63,009 nucleotides of DNA from positions 1 through 63,009 of the forward strand of contig JAETQI010000023.1 in NCBI GenBank assembly GCA_021770755.1. Reading direction: 5' to 3'. Positions 54,608-63,009 of the stretch are shown here, one piece after another (within the stretch, counting starts at the first letter, position 1; every line of letters begins with the position of its first letter). Source of the DNA: Lachnospiraceae bacterium (lineage in GTDB: Bacteria > Bacillota > Clostridia > Lachnospirales > Lachnospiraceae). The notes under the pieces are model-generated. The model saw only the letters and a program-made list of their open reading frames with translations, did no database searches and had not been told where the DNA came from. A program made the position numbers and the translations under genes.

Positions 54608-56170
54608 CTAAATATTACTCTTTTTCTGTCTCAGAACCGGTTTGATGTTGTACACTTCCGCAAAGAAGGATGCATACTTGTCAAACAATCCGAACTCCAG
54701 CGTCATATCCGCATTTGTCTCGACGGTGAGCACCAGCTCGTCATTTTTATTCACAACTTTCAGTTTGCTGCATTTTCCCCTGTTACTTAAGTCCATACCG
54801 TCCGAAAGCCTGATAATGGCTGTCAGCTTCGCGATCTTGAGATACGCCTCCTTGTCAAGCGACGCATTGTCGTCCATGATATGGTAGTAATCAAATTTTT
54901 CCGTTGCGTACTTTACCACGCTGGCGACGACCTCGCGCTCCACGTGGGACAGCCCGATGATCTCCGTCGCAGTGATGATGTTGTAGGAGTTCTCGCCGAC
55001 ACTCGCCAGACTGATGAACCTGCCGCAGTCACCCAGTATCGCCGCCAGTTGCAGAAGCACCCTGTCGCGCCTGGACAGACCGTGGATCTCCTTCATGCTG
55101 TCAAAGATCGTGAGCGCGATCATCTCCCGCTCGCGGGTGCGGTACTCGCCGCTGTGGTAGCGCCTGTTGATGTCGCGTGCACAGTCGAGAATGTCCTGCT
55201 CAAAATCATGCGGCATGCCGTCGGCATCCGACGACAGCAGACAGTTCTGCTCCGCGTACTCATATGCGATGCCGTCACACAGCGATACGCCCGGCGCCCA
55301 CAGCATCTCCGCTCCCAGCAGTTTGATCATGTATTTGATCATCAGGGCAGAGAGGTGCAGCAGGGCGATGTTCTCCTGCGCCAGTCCCAGCGACATCGCG
55401 ATCTCCCTCGCCTTTTTCTTTTTCAGGGAATCCACAAACTCCAGAAAATGCTCCGTGCTGACCTGCCCTTTCTTGATCGTCTTGATGTAGTTTCTCTGTA
55501 CGATCTGCGACACATAGTCGTCGACCAGGATCACATTCTGGATCTTCTTGTCTCCCACAAACATCTCGCGGAAGCTGTCCAGGCTGTCACAGACCATCTC
55601 CTCCACGATATCCTCGAGCTGATAGCTCCGGTAAGATACCCGCGCCAGCTCCTCCCGCATGCGGAGCACACCCGGTCTGATATTCTGCGATGTGACAAGG
55701 CTGTCCTCATCAAAAAGGGAGATCTGCACGCTCCCCCCGCCGATGTCGATGAAAGCTGTGCTTTTTTCGATAATACTCTGAAAATCCTTCACTCTCGACG
55801 CCACGGACTTGTAGTCGAGAAAGCGCTGCTCGGAGTTGCTCAGAGCATCAATATGGATCCCTGTCCATGTCTCGATCTGGTCTAACAGGATCAGCCTGTT
55901 CTGGGACTCCCGGATGGCGCTTGTCCCGTACGCCTTATAATCGTCCACCTTGTACGATCTCATGATCGCCATAAATTCATTCAGCATCCTGCACAGCTCG
56001 TCAACCCGGTCATTGTTGATCTTCCCCATAAAATACGAGTCCGTTCCAAGCTCGATCCGGTGTCTGATATGGTCGATCTCCTTGATACCGTTCTTGTTCG
56101 AGATCTCGTATATCTTCATCGCAAGCTCATAAGAACCCACATCGATCGCCGCAAATGTCTTGTATGCCAT
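54608..56170 (-). CDS. ppx: Ppx/GppA-type phosphatase with altered HD region
   Basis: 520 aa. Residues 1-300 are an actin-like ASKHA fold (AAIDVGSYELAMKIYEI, FIDIGGGSVQISLF). Residues about 310-520 match the helical HD part of long Ppx/GppA proteins, but LAAILGDCGRFI has GD where the metal-binding HD pair is expected. Exopolyphosphate or pppGpp hydrolysis is expected from the first half; the second half may be inactive. Confidence 0.9.
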   Translation of the reverse strand: MAYKTFAAIDVGSYELAMKIYEISNKNGIKEIDHIRHRIELGTDSYFMGKINNDRVDELCRMLNEFMAIMRSYKVDDYKAYGTSAIRESQNRLILLDQIETWTGIHIDALSNSEQRFLDYKSVASRVKDFQSIIEKSTAFIDIGGGSVQISLFDEDSLVTSQNIRPGVLRMREELARVSYRSYQLEDIVEEMVCDSLDSFREMFVGDKKIQNVILVDDYVSQIVQRNYIKTIKKGQVSTEHFLEFVDSLKKKKAREIAMSLGLAQENIALLHLSALMIKYMIKLLGAEMLWAPGVSLCDGIAYEYAEQNCLLSSDADGMPHDFEQDILDCARDINRRYHSGEYRTREREMIALTIFDSMKEIHGLSRRDRVLLQLAAILGDCGRFISLASVGENSYNIITATEIIGLSHVEREVVASVVKYATEKFDYYHIMDDNASLDKEAYLKIAKLTAIIRLSDGMDLSNRGKCSKLKVVNKNDELVLTVETNADMTLEFGLFDKYASFFAEVYNIKPVLRQKKSNI

Positions 56171-56213
56171 AGTTACACCTCTTCCCCCTAAAAAGTATCC
56201 CTATCCAAATATC

Positions 56214-57338
56214 CTAATAATTTCCAAGTACCTTCATATTGTGTGTCTCCTCGCGCAGTCCCCGGAGCGCATTGCGCACCGCGCTGTCCGTGAGTTTTCC
56301 CTCAAAATCCAGAAAGAATCTGTACTCCCAGTTTCTTCCCGCGATCGGTCTTGACTCGATCTTTGTCACGTTCAGACTGTTGTACATCAGATGGGAGAGC
56401 GCGTGGTACAGCGCGCCGCTCTCGTGGCTGACCTCAAAGCACAGGCTGATCTTGGCAGCGTTCTTCGCATACACTTTCTGGTTCGTGATGATGATAAAAC
56501 GCGTCGAGTTTTCCTTCAGATCGTTCACGCCCCTCTTTAGAATGTCCAGTCCGTAGATCCTGGCAGCCGCCTCGCCCGCGATCGCCGCCTGCGTCCTGTC
56601 CCCGTCGTCCGCGACCTTCTTCGCCGCAAAGGCATTGTTCTTCATGCTGATCTGCTGCCATCCAGTCTCAAGCAGGTAGTGCGAGCTCTGCATCAGGGAC
56701 TGCGGATGCGAGTACACCGTCCTGATATCCTCAATCTTCGTCCCCGGCGATGCCATCAGGCAGTGTTCGATCCTGATAATCTGCTCCCCCACGATATAAT
56801 TTTCAAACTCCACAAGCAGATCGTAGATCTCACTCACGATCCCTGCCGACGAGTTCTCGATCGGAAGCACCGCAAAATCCGCACTCCCCTCATCGATCGC
56901 AAGCATCGCGTCGCGGAATGTATTGACGTTGAAGCTGTCCACTTCCTCGCCGAAATACTCCATCATGGCAGCCTGCGAGTACGCGCCCTCTGCCCCCTGA
57001 AATACGACACGGCACTTTCTACAGTCGATCTCTCCCATCTCGATGAACGAAAGGCGTCCCCCTCCGTTGTGCTCTGTGATCTTCTGGTACTGGAGCTTCC
57101 TGCTCATCGACATGATCTGCTCAAACAGATCCCTGATACCGTGCGCGTTAAATTCGTTATGTGTCATCCCGCTGACGGTCTTGAGTTTCTGCTGTTCCCT
57201 CTCCTTGTCAAATACCCGCTTTCCCGTCTCGATCTTGTAGTCCGCCACCTGGGCACAAATCTCCATCCGTTTCTCGTAGAGCGCTACGATCTGGCTGTCA
57301 ATACCGTCGAGCTTATCCCTGAGTTCCGATAAATCCAT
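56214..57338 (-). CDS. pheA: chorismate mutase / prephenate dehydratase
   Basis: 374 aa. AroQ chorismate mutase (1-90: LRDKLDGIDSQIVALYEKRM), prephenate dehydratase (about 105-285: VFQGAEGAYSQAA, FAVLPIENSSAGIV, ENSTRF) and a C-terminal ACT domain with ESRP. Two steps of phenylalanine synthesis with Phe feedback. GGAGGA before the ATG. Unlinked in function to the polyphosphate genes. Confidence 0.96.
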   Translation of the reverse strand: MDLSELRDKLDGIDSQIVALYEKRMEICAQVADYKIETGKRVFDKEREQQKLKTVSGMTHNEFNAHGIRDLFEQIMSMSRKLQYQKITEHNGGGRLSFIEMGEIDCRKCRVVFQGAEGAYSQAAMMEYFGEEVDSFNVNTFRDAMLAIDEGSADFAVLPIENSSAGIVSEIYDLLVEFENYIVGEQIIRIEHCLMASPGTKIEDIRTVYSHPQSLMQSSHYLLETGWQQISMKNNAFAAKKVADDGDRTQAAIAGEAAARIYGLDILKRGVNDLKENSTRFIIITNQKVYAKNAAKISLCFEVSHESGALYHALSHLMYNSLNVTKIESRPIAGRNWEYRFFLDFEGKLTDSAVRNALRGLREETHNMKVLGNY

Positions 57339-57523
57339 CTGACCTGTCCTCCTGTATATTCGTCTATGCGCTTTTGTTTTATTTAGTATAACACACCCGA
57401 TAAAGTTTGTAAAAAAATTATGCAGAAATCTTTCATTTTTCGCAGAAATTATTTATAATGTTATTATACGGTAAGCTGTGCACCTGCACGGCTGATATCA
57501 TTACAATCACACAGGGGGAAAAT

Positions 57524-58567
57524 ATGATGAAAAAAAAGGTTATCATCACAGTCTGCGTCATCTGTGCAGTGCTGTTGGCCGCCGGCCTGGCAGTCTTTCA
57601 GTATCTCTCCGGCAGAGTTCCGCAGAATCCAGCCGGAACAGTCGGAAACACTGCCGGAAATCTCTATAACAACGGGCTTTTCTGTGAAAACGACGGATAT
57701 GTCTACTTTGCAAACGCATATGATTCGTCCTCACTTTACCGCATGCGCTCCGACGAATCCGAGATGGAAAAGATCGCGTACACAGAAGTGGCGAGCATCA
57801 ATGCGGACGGCAAATACCTATATTACTATCAGGGCGGAAGCGGGAGCGGCACAGGGCTTGGATTTGTCCTGAGCACAACCGGCATCTACCGCATGAACAA
57901 GAACAAGGCAAACGATGCGCTCTGCCTTGACCGCGTAAACGGAAAATACGTCCTTCTCGCGGACAACGATGTGTATTATACCTGCTCTTCCGATGCAGTG
58001 TCCCTGAAAAAAGTGTCGACAGACGGAAAATCCAAGGAAACGCTCCTGGAACTTGACATCCTCCCGGTAAGCGTGCAGAACTCTACCTTCTACTATCTGA
58101 ACAACGAAGAGAATCTGCATCTGATGGCGCTCGATCTGACTACCAACACCTCGCGGCAGGTACTCGCCGAAGATGTGTATATGCCGATCATCGAGGGCAA
58201 TACCGTCTATGGCATCGACATCCACGACAACTACTCGCTGATCAGTCTCAATACCCTGGATGGCAGCAAGATCCGGCTGGACACGGGCAGGATCGACCTG
58301 ATCAATGTGACCGACAGCTACATCTATTATCAGACCTCCGGCAATACGCCCCAGTTAAAGCGCGTCCGCCGCGACGGTTCTGACATGGAGGTCGTCGTCG
58401 ACGGCTCCTACAGCAACATCAATGCGACCTCGCAGTACGTGTACTTCACACAGTTTGGCAGTGCCACGCCCGTGTACAAGACACCCGTTTCCGGTCCCGT
58501 GAATGTCACAACCTTTGACCGGGCATCGCAGGCGGCGATGGCAGAGCTCAACAAAAATATTAAATAA
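57524..58567 (+). CDS. DUF5050-like repeat protein, membrane-anchored or secreted
   Basis: 347 aa from ATG 57524 (GGGGGAAAAT before). One N-terminal hydrophobic segment (about 5-27), then repeating strands with the pattern YVYFANAYDSSSLYRM, YLYYYQGG, YIYYQTSGN, YVYFTQFG, as in beta-propeller DUF5050 repeats. Probably faces the outside; partner unknown. Confidence 0.82.
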   Translation: MMKKKVIITVCVICAVLLAAGLAVFQYLSGRVPQNPAGTVGNTAGNLYNNGLFCENDGYVYFANAYDSSSLYRMRSDESEMEKIAYTEVASINADGKYLYYYQGGSGSGTGLGFVLSTTGIYRMNKNKANDALCLDRVNGKYVLLADNDVYYTCSSDAVSLKKVSTDGKSKETLLELDILPVSVQNSTFYYLNNEENLHLMALDLTTNTSRQVLAEDVYMPIIEGNTVYGIDIHDNYSLISLNTLDGSKIRLDTGRIDLINVTDSYIYYQTSGNTPQLKRVRRDGSDMEVVVDGSYSNINATSQYVYFTQFGSATPVYKTPVSGPVNVTTFDRASQAAMAELNKNIK

Positions 58568-58627
58568 TATACTGGAAAAATTTTCTGGAAATGAATAAGG
58601 TAAAGGAAATCTGGTTATGCTGACAGC

Positions 58628-59083
58628 ATGAAAAAAACGAAGATTCCTTTACCTTTTATCAATAGTATAAAAAATTTTATCACATGCGGTACGGTCGGCT
58701 GGTGTATGGAGATCACCTTCACCGCTCTTGGCGCACTCAGGCGGCGCGAACTGCCGCTTGTCGGGCAGACATCCCTGTGGATGTTTCCGATCTATGGCTG
58801 CGCGGCTTTCTTTAAGCCAGTGTTTTCCCTGTTGGGACACTGCGGGCTTTTTCTGCGCGGCACTGTCTACGCCCTGTCGATATTCGGCGCAGAATATGCC
58901 AGCGGGCGCTTCCTCTCGGCACATGGGCTGTGTCCATGGAACTATGGCCGCCACCACTGGCACATAAACGGACTGATCCGCATCGACTACTTTCCGTTCT
59001 GGTTCCTCGCGGGACTCCTGTTTGAGCGCATTTTGACAAATAACAGCCATCCTGTGGCTGGATCCGGATCAGGAAATACCTGA
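58628..59083 (+). CDS. small polytopic membrane protein, CmpB-like
   Basis: 151 aa with four predicted membrane helices and Trp/His-rich CPWNYGRHHWHINGLIRIDYFPFWFL, a signature of the putative ABC transporter permease CmpB group. RBS is weak. Its final 15 bases overlap the convergent carboxypeptidase gene. Confidence 0.7.
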   Translation: MKKTKIPLPFINSIKNFITCGTVGWCMEITFTALGALRRRELPLVGQTSLWMFPIYGCAAFFKPVFSLLGHCGLFLRGTVYALSIFGAEYASGRFLSAHGLCPWNYGRHHWHINGLIRIDYFPFWFLAGLLFERILTNNSHPVAGSGSGNT

Positions 59084-60622
59084 CAGACTCCTCTGACCGG
59101 ACAAAAACTGCTGGTACAGCGCCACATGATCGCGCAAACATTGCCATGTGTCGCTGGAATGCGCCGTCACACAGATGTATATCTTTCCATTATTTCCCAC
59201 CTGCAGACTCGCCGCGCAGTTTCCGGACTGATCCACATACCCGGTCTTGGCACAGACCACCTCCCCGTATGTATCCCTGTCCTCGATCCTTCTGAGAAAC
59301 AGATTTGACAGATCGATCCCTTCGGGATGCTGCTGCGTGACAGAAGTCTTGTAAGTGCGCACGCCAAGCACTTCCCGGCAGTAGGTATTGTCATAGGCAG
59401 CCTTCAATATGACAGCAATGTCATAAACCGTGCTGTAGTGGTTATCATCGTAGATCCCCACGCAGTTCGTGAAATGCGTCGTCGCGGACAAGCCAAGCTC
59501 GTCGAGCTTCTCGTTCATCAGCTCGACAAACGCCTCCTGCGAACCGGACACATAGACAGCCAGTGCCACCGCCGCCTCTCCCCCGGACGGAAGCACCGTA
59601 CCATAAAAAAGGTCATTGACCGTGACTTTCTCTCCGACCTCAAAACCGGCATTGGAACAGCGGTTCACAAAGCTGTAATCAATGATATCCTGTGTGATCT
59701 CAAAGGTATCATCGGGATCCGTGATATGCTCCGCAGCGACGAGCACCGTGAGGATCTTCGTCATCGACGCCGGAGGAATACGGTTCTGGGCGCCTCTCTG
59801 TCCCATGATCAGCCCTGCCTCCACATCGATAAAGACGGCATTCTCACTCACAACGTCGCTGTTTGGCGACGCAGTCGCACCGTCCTCGGAGGCGGTCAGC
59901 ACCGGCTCCGTGCTCCGCCCGCCCAGCGTCCTGACGATGCGTGTCTCCGCCTGCGCAAGCTCCTCCGATATGGTATCCGCGACGATACTGCCGACATAAC
60001 AGCCTGCAATGCTCAGATCGCTGGCGTATGTGATCTCCTGATCCGAATCCTTTTGATCCGGCACTTTCGGATCTGATGTTTCCGAATCCAAAATCTCTGG
60101 ATCTGATGTTTTCTGATCCGACGTTTCCGGATCCGATGTTTCCTCCGAGCTGTCTTCACCCTGCTTGTCCGCGCCATCTCCATTCAGGACAAACTCTCCT
60201 GTCTCTCTGGGCGGCAGGGTATTTTGTTGATTCCCATGCTTTCTGACCAGTCTGCTGATCCCCAGCCCTGCTACGATCAAGAAGACAACCACAGCGACAG
60301 TACAGGGCAGCAGCAGCCTGCGCATCTGCTCCTGCCGTCTCTTGCGGCGGCGCATTTCCTGTACACGCTGGCGTCTGCGGGCTTCACGCTCTTTCTCTGC
60401 CGTTTCCAGCTCCTCCACGCTGCGGCTGTCTGTGTCTTCCTGCCCTTCGATCTCTGTCCTGCTGACAACCCTGCCCCCCAGATACGACTCTGCGAGCAGG
60501 GCTGCGATCTCCTCCGCGCTGAGCTGTACCTTCTGCGCACCCTCACTGTCTCCGCCGCGCTGCGCAGGATCCCCGGACTTTGGTCCGTCTGCATACTGAT
60601 CCCTGTTATATTTACTCGACAT
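59069..60622 (-). CDS. D-alanyl-D-alanine carboxypeptidase with cytoplasmic N-terminus
   Basis: 517 aa. Residues 1-100 are charged and cytoplasmic (LSAEEIAALLAESYLGG, then an Arg-rich helix); TM at 103-124; an Asp/Ser/Glu/Pro repeat linker (about 150-195, SDPETSDQ type); then the PBP-type domain: SxxK in PASMTKIL (Ser near 286), SGG in LPSGGEAA and KTG in VCAKTGYVDQSG. The typical family member has a cleavable signal peptide, not a cytoplasmic arm. Overlaps the end of the PH-domain gene (ATGTCGAGTAA). Confidence 0.88.
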   Translation of the reverse strand: MSSKYNRDQYADGPKSGDPAQRGGDSEGAQKVQLSAEEIAALLAESYLGGRVVSRTEIEGQEDTDSRSVEELETAEKEREARRRQRVQEMRRRKRRQEQMRRLLLPCTVAVVVFLIVAGLGISRLVRKHGNQQNTLPPRETGEFVLNGDGADKQGEDSSEETSDPETSDQKTSDPEILDSETSDPKVPDQKDSDQEITYASDLSIAGCYVGSIVADTISEELAQAETRIVRTLGGRSTEPVLTASEDGATASPNSDVVSENAVFIDVEAGLIMGQRGAQNRIPPASMTKILTVLVAAEHITDPDDTFEITQDIIDYSFVNRCSNAGFEVGEKVTVNDLFYGTVLPSGGEAAVALAVYVSGSQEAFVELMNEKLDELGLSATTHFTNCVGIYDDNHYSTVYDIAVILKAAYDNTYCREVLGVRTYKTSVTQQHPEGIDLSNLFLRRIEDRDTYGEVVCAKTGYVDQSGNCAASLQVGNNGKIYICVTAHSSDTWQCLRDHVALYQQFLSGQRSLSGIS

Positions 60623-60977
60623 CGTCTACCTCAACTGCGCCGATGTCAAGTGTGTTCAGCGTGCGGCGCCTTCTCCTGTCCTCCTCGGACTTTTCCAGGA
60701 TAAACTGCTTCACAGCCTTCGCGTTCCTGACGTGCTGGATCAGCAGCAGCGGACTTGTGACATCTCCTGTATGGCACACGATCGTACCAAGTCCAAACAT
60801 CCTCTCGATCAGCGAACTTTTGAGTGTCACATCCTGCACCTTGTACATATAACAGTCATTCTCCTCCCTGTTGAAAAAACCTGTGTTGACTGTAATGACA
60901 TCCTCTTTGACCGTATATACTGTAAAAGTAAATGGCAGTCCAAAGAACAGCCATCTTTTTCTCTCTTTAAATTCCAT
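60612..60977 (-). CDS. PH-like domain protein (bPH2 type)
   Basis: 121 aa from ATG 60977 (MEFKERKRWLFFG, GAGGAGAGA upstream). Bacterial PH fold: TVYTVKEDVITVNTGFFNREENDCYMYKVQDVTL and SLIERMFGLGTIVCHTGD. C-terminus is Arg-rich then acidic. Lies in one operon with the carboxypeptidase, suggesting a membrane or envelope role. Confidence 0.82.
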   Translation of the reverse strand: MEFKERKRWLFFGLPFTFTVYTVKEDVITVNTGFFNREENDCYMYKVQDVTLKSSLIERMFGLGTIVCHTGDVTSPLLLIQHVRNAKAVKQFILEKSEEDRRRRRTLNTLDIGAVEVDDVE

Positions 60978-61061
60978 CGTATCTCTCCTCATCTATTGCA
61001 AATTGTAGAAGCTATCCTTATATTATAACAGCTTTCCCAGCTTTTTCAAGCCGTGAACTTC

Positions 61062-62636
61062 TCATTTTGCCGCCCGCTCGATCACGTAGTCGTGCGGCTT
61101 GCTTCCCTTATCCCTGTCATAACTGATCCCGACCAGCAGGATCTCACCCGCATAGTTTTCAAGTGCCTGCACATACTGTCTGTCCCTGATCTGCTGTATG
61201 GCAGCGCCTGGCGTTTTTGCGTACTTTAATTCTACCACCAGCGCGGGCTTGTCCGTGTGCGGCAGCGGCAGGAATACGATATCGGCAAATCCCTTTCCGG
61301 ACGGAAATTCACGGATCAGCACATAATCCTTTCTTGCACTGTAATACGCAAGACCGATCGCACACGCCATTGAGTTTTCGTCATTGTATGTCAATACGGA
61401 TGCGATCTCTGTATGAGCCCTGTCAAGCGCCTCCGCGACTTTCCCCGCATCACCGCGGACTGTATCTTCAAGAAGTCTTTCGGATGCCCTCAGCACCCGC
61501 ATGACCTCGGACCATCCGCTGACGCTCATGGCATTTTCAAACTCCTGGATGATCTCCTTATTCGGGATAAATACTTCCTTCGTTTCAAAATGATAGCCCA
61601 GATAGCCCAGATGCACCAGCAGCGTCAGCACATCATCCTTCACTTCGAAATTCTTCATGTCATTCCGGAAGCTGCCCGTATTGATCCTGACACGCCCGCC
61701 GCCCAGCATATGCACGATGTCCGGCCTAAGCCCGTCAAAATCCATTTCGATATAAATTTTCAGCGCGTCGTAGACCTCCGTGGATGTCCAGTAATTAGAA
61801 AATCTGCGGCGGCGCATCGATTCCACCACGGATTTCGGATTATAGATATGCTGATATCTGATAAACGTATACTCGTCATACCAACTGCCCGTCTCCTCAA
61901 AATCCATATCATACTGCCTGCACAGCTCCCTTACTTCTTCCTCTGTGAAACCTGTATATTCCTCAAACACATCCTGATCTGTCATCGCGTATTCGGTAAA
62001 CATGTTCAGCGCGGAGTGCTCGCCGTATTTTTTCACGGGCAGGATTCCCGTCATATAGACCAGCGCGACAAAGGGCTGGTCTTTTAAGAGATTCCTGACA
62101 AAGTCCAGATACTGTTTCTGCATCGCTTCCGAATCCTGCCGCTCGCGCATCACACAGTCCCATTCGTCGATCAGAAATACAAACTGCCTGTCTGTTTCCA
62201 CATAGATCTTTCTCAATGCTGCCGCAAGCCCCATACTGCGTCCGCCTAAGATCTCCGCGTATTCCGCACGGAGCTCCTCCGTCACCTCCTGCTCCAGATA
62301 TGCTGTCACTTTCCCGTCAGGCGCCTCGATCAGAAACTGCTGCATATTCAGACAGATCACATCATACTGGTTCAGGTGTTCCTTAAAACCCTTTTTCCTC
62401 CAGATCTTCCGCCCCTTAAAAAGCTCCTGCGAATCGCAGCCGCGGCTGTAATAGGCAGCAAGCATCTTTAGCGCCATTGATTTTCCAAAACGCCTCGGTC
62501 TGCTGACACAGATATACTTTTGCTCTGTGTTCATATATTTATTGGTATATTCGATCAATCCTGTCTTATCTACATATATTTCGGATCGGACCGCCTCCCG
62601 AAACCCTGCATTCTTTGGATTCAGATAAATTCCCAT
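61062..62636 (-). CDS. AAA-ATPase with C-terminal PD-(D/E)XK domain (DUF1703 type)
   Basis: 524 aa from ATG 62636 (MGIYLNPKNAGF; GGGAGGGAG upstream). AAA-ATPase_like domain 1-280: YVDKTGLIEY, Walker A SRPRRFGKSMAL, FLIDEWDCVM, IYNPKSV. C-terminal nuclease-like domain from about 400: ADIVFLPLPHTDKPALVVELKYAKTP has the D...E-x-K pattern, followed by YAGEILLVGISYDRDKGSKPHDYVIE. A full relative of the fragment at 1-366. Role of the family is unknown. Confidence 0.88.
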   Translation of the reverse strand: MGIYLNPKNAGFREAVRSEIYVDKTGLIEYTNKYMNTEQKYICVSRPRRFGKSMALKMLAAYYSRGCDSQELFKGRKIWRKKGFKEHLNQYDVICLNMQQFLIEAPDGKVTAYLEQEVTEELRAEYAEILGGRSMGLAAALRKIYVETDRQFVFLIDEWDCVMRERQDSEAMQKQYLDFVRNLLKDQPFVALVYMTGILPVKKYGEHSALNMFTEYAMTDQDVFEEYTGFTEEEVRELCRQYDMDFEETGSWYDEYTFIRYQHIYNPKSVVESMRRRRFSNYWTSTEVYDALKIYIEMDFDGLRPDIVHMLGGGRVRINTGSFRNDMKNFEVKDDVLTLLVHLGYLGYHFETKEVFIPNKEIIQEFENAMSVSGWSEVMRVLRASERLLEDTVRGDAGKVAEALDRAHTEIASVLTYNDENSMACAIGLAYYSARKDYVLIREFPSGKGFADIVFLPLPHTDKPALVVELKYAKTPGAAIQQIRDRQYVQALENYAGEILLVGISYDRDKGSKPHDYVIERAAK

Positions 62637-62705
62637 GAACTCCCTCCCCTTTGTTTTCAGTATACACGTTACCGCAAAGCAAGTCAAAAAAATTTGCATT
62701 TTTTC

Positions 62706-62734
62706 TTGAAAGCTTCTCTCAGATATGGTACGAT
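62706..62734 (+). promoter_or_regulatory. promoter of the right-end mini-gene
   Basis: TTGAAA (62706-62711), 17 bp, TACGAT (62729-62734); transcription would begin near 62741. Confidence 0.6.
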
Positions 62735-62770
62735 AGCAAAAGGATATATAAGAAAACGGAGGGAATGGTT

Positions 62771-62845
62771 ATGTTGGATACTTCTTGCAATGCTCAGTCT
62801 GGTTTTAGATTTATTTGTCATTTCCATTTTCATATATTTCATTGA
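62771..62845 (+). CDS. possible 24-aa peptide gene
   Basis: GGAGGG at 62758-62763 is 7 bases before this ATG; an ATG at 62765 is too close. The 24-codon frame ends TGA one base before the terminator at 62847. The peptide begins MLDTSCNAQSGF and ends HFHFHIFH, with two Cys. Another frame of the same DNA encodes a hydrophobic helix (WILLAMLSLVLDLFVISIF) without a start, so the region could instead be a decayed membrane gene. Confidence 0.35.
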   Translation: MLDTSCNAQSGFRFICHFHFHIFH

Positions 62846-62846
62846 T

Positions 62847-62870
62847 GGAGAATTTATTTCTCCTTTTTTT
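62847..62870 (+). terminator. terminator of the right-end mini-gene
   Basis: GGAGAA (62847-62852), loop TTTAT, TTCTCC (62858-62863), then seven T. Confidence 0.8.
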
Positions 62871-62981
62871 ATGCACACGGCACCCATTATCCAAAGAGTG
62901 GTCTCGGAAACTCACTCCAAAAATGAAAAAACATTAGTTGCAAAATTGTAATTGCATTAGGGAGAGGGAGAAATTGATTGG

Positions 62982-63009
62982 ATGAAAGCTGTTCAAATGG
63001 AGTGGATGA
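62982..63009 (+). CDS. possible gene start cut by the window edge
   Basis: ATG after a purine-rich GGGAGAGGGAG stretch opens MKAVQMEWM to the edge. Too short to judge; the spacing to the RBS-like stretch is longer than usual. Confidence 0.25.

Noticed and set aside
53245-54645. 466-codon plus-strand frame opposite ppk1
   Set aside because: Mirror frame of a conserved gene with no recognisable motif.
57339-57523. T-box or amino-acid riboswitch before pheA
   Set aside because: The spacer is short, AT-rich and lacks the T-box consensus or any stable multi-stem fold.
62520-62951. 143-codon plus-strand frame with a hydrophobic segment
   Set aside because: Its first part is antisense to the AAA-ATPase gene, and it lacks an RBS-supported start near the hydrophobic part; kept only as an alternative reading in the mini-gene entry.

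Overview
The window is bacterial chromosome, most consistent with a Clostridia member of the family Lachnospiraceae. The grounds are roughly balanced base composition, strong AGGAGG-type ribosome binding sites, a CIRCE-controlled groESL operon, a free-standing glycyl-radical protein, LuxS, and three large AAA-ATPase/nuclease-like proteins of a type common in gut Firmicutes. The species cannot be named from the sequence alone. Most genes are on the minus strand.

Layout. 1-830: start of an AAA-ATPase gene cut by the window edge, a tRNA 3'-end remnant and a 67-bp near-perfect palindrome. 819-3582: ECF sigma factor with a translationally coupled anti-sigma-like protein, then a methyltransferase. 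3586-3852: three tandem 89-bp structured repeats; a fourth diverged copy is at 17157-17246. 3923-17099: the conserved translation and RNA block, read on the minus strand as rimP-nusA-rnpM(ylxR)-ylxQ-infB-rbfA-nrnA-truB-ribF, then an NlpC/P60 wall hydrolase behind a WalR-type box, rpsO and pnp. 17364-23022: citrate synthase, two identical tRNA-Glu(CTC) genes, small metabolic and repair genes, and an AAA/PD-(D/E)XK-like protein. 23078-27414: a five-gene antimicrobial-peptide-response cluster (ABC ATPase, two permeases, OmpR regulator, histidine kinase). 27515-31175: a possible operon of a LacI-like-sensor diguanylate cyclase, a secreted wall hydrolase-like protein and luxS, followed by an unknown duplicated-domain protein.

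31363-36059: acyltransferase; an operon YgjP-type protease, base-excision glycosylase, unknown gene, Fur-family regulator, Nudix; and a DHH phosphoesterase. 36111-40089: a large hybrid histidine kinase and its two-receiver partner. 40249-41347: a 79-aa glycyl-radical spare part and a Crp/Fnr regulator gene, with a regulator-type palindrome centred at -41.5 of the predicted promoter. 41387-42150: a decayed Rpn-type nuclease gene. 42383-44569: groES-groEL. 44673-51639: degenerate GGDEF protein, PHP-HAD fusion, ABC-F ATPase and two unknown proteins. 51758-57338: Maf, polyphosphate kinase, Ppx/GppA-like protein, PheA. 57524-62636: a secreted or membrane-anchored DUF5050-like protein, a small membrane protein, a D,D-carboxypeptidase with an unusual N-terminus, a PH-domain protein and a full AAA-ATPase/PD-(D/E)XK protein. 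The right end holds a compact promoter-RBS-miniORF-terminator unit.

No CRISPR array, phage structural gene, transposase or rRNA was seen. The most unusual signals are the 89-bp repeats, whose distant copy shows paired compensatory base changes; the 133-bp branched palindrome at 6793-6925; the glycyl-radical/Crp unit; the sensor-cyclase/hydrolase/luxS gene set; and the 24-codon gene at the right edge.
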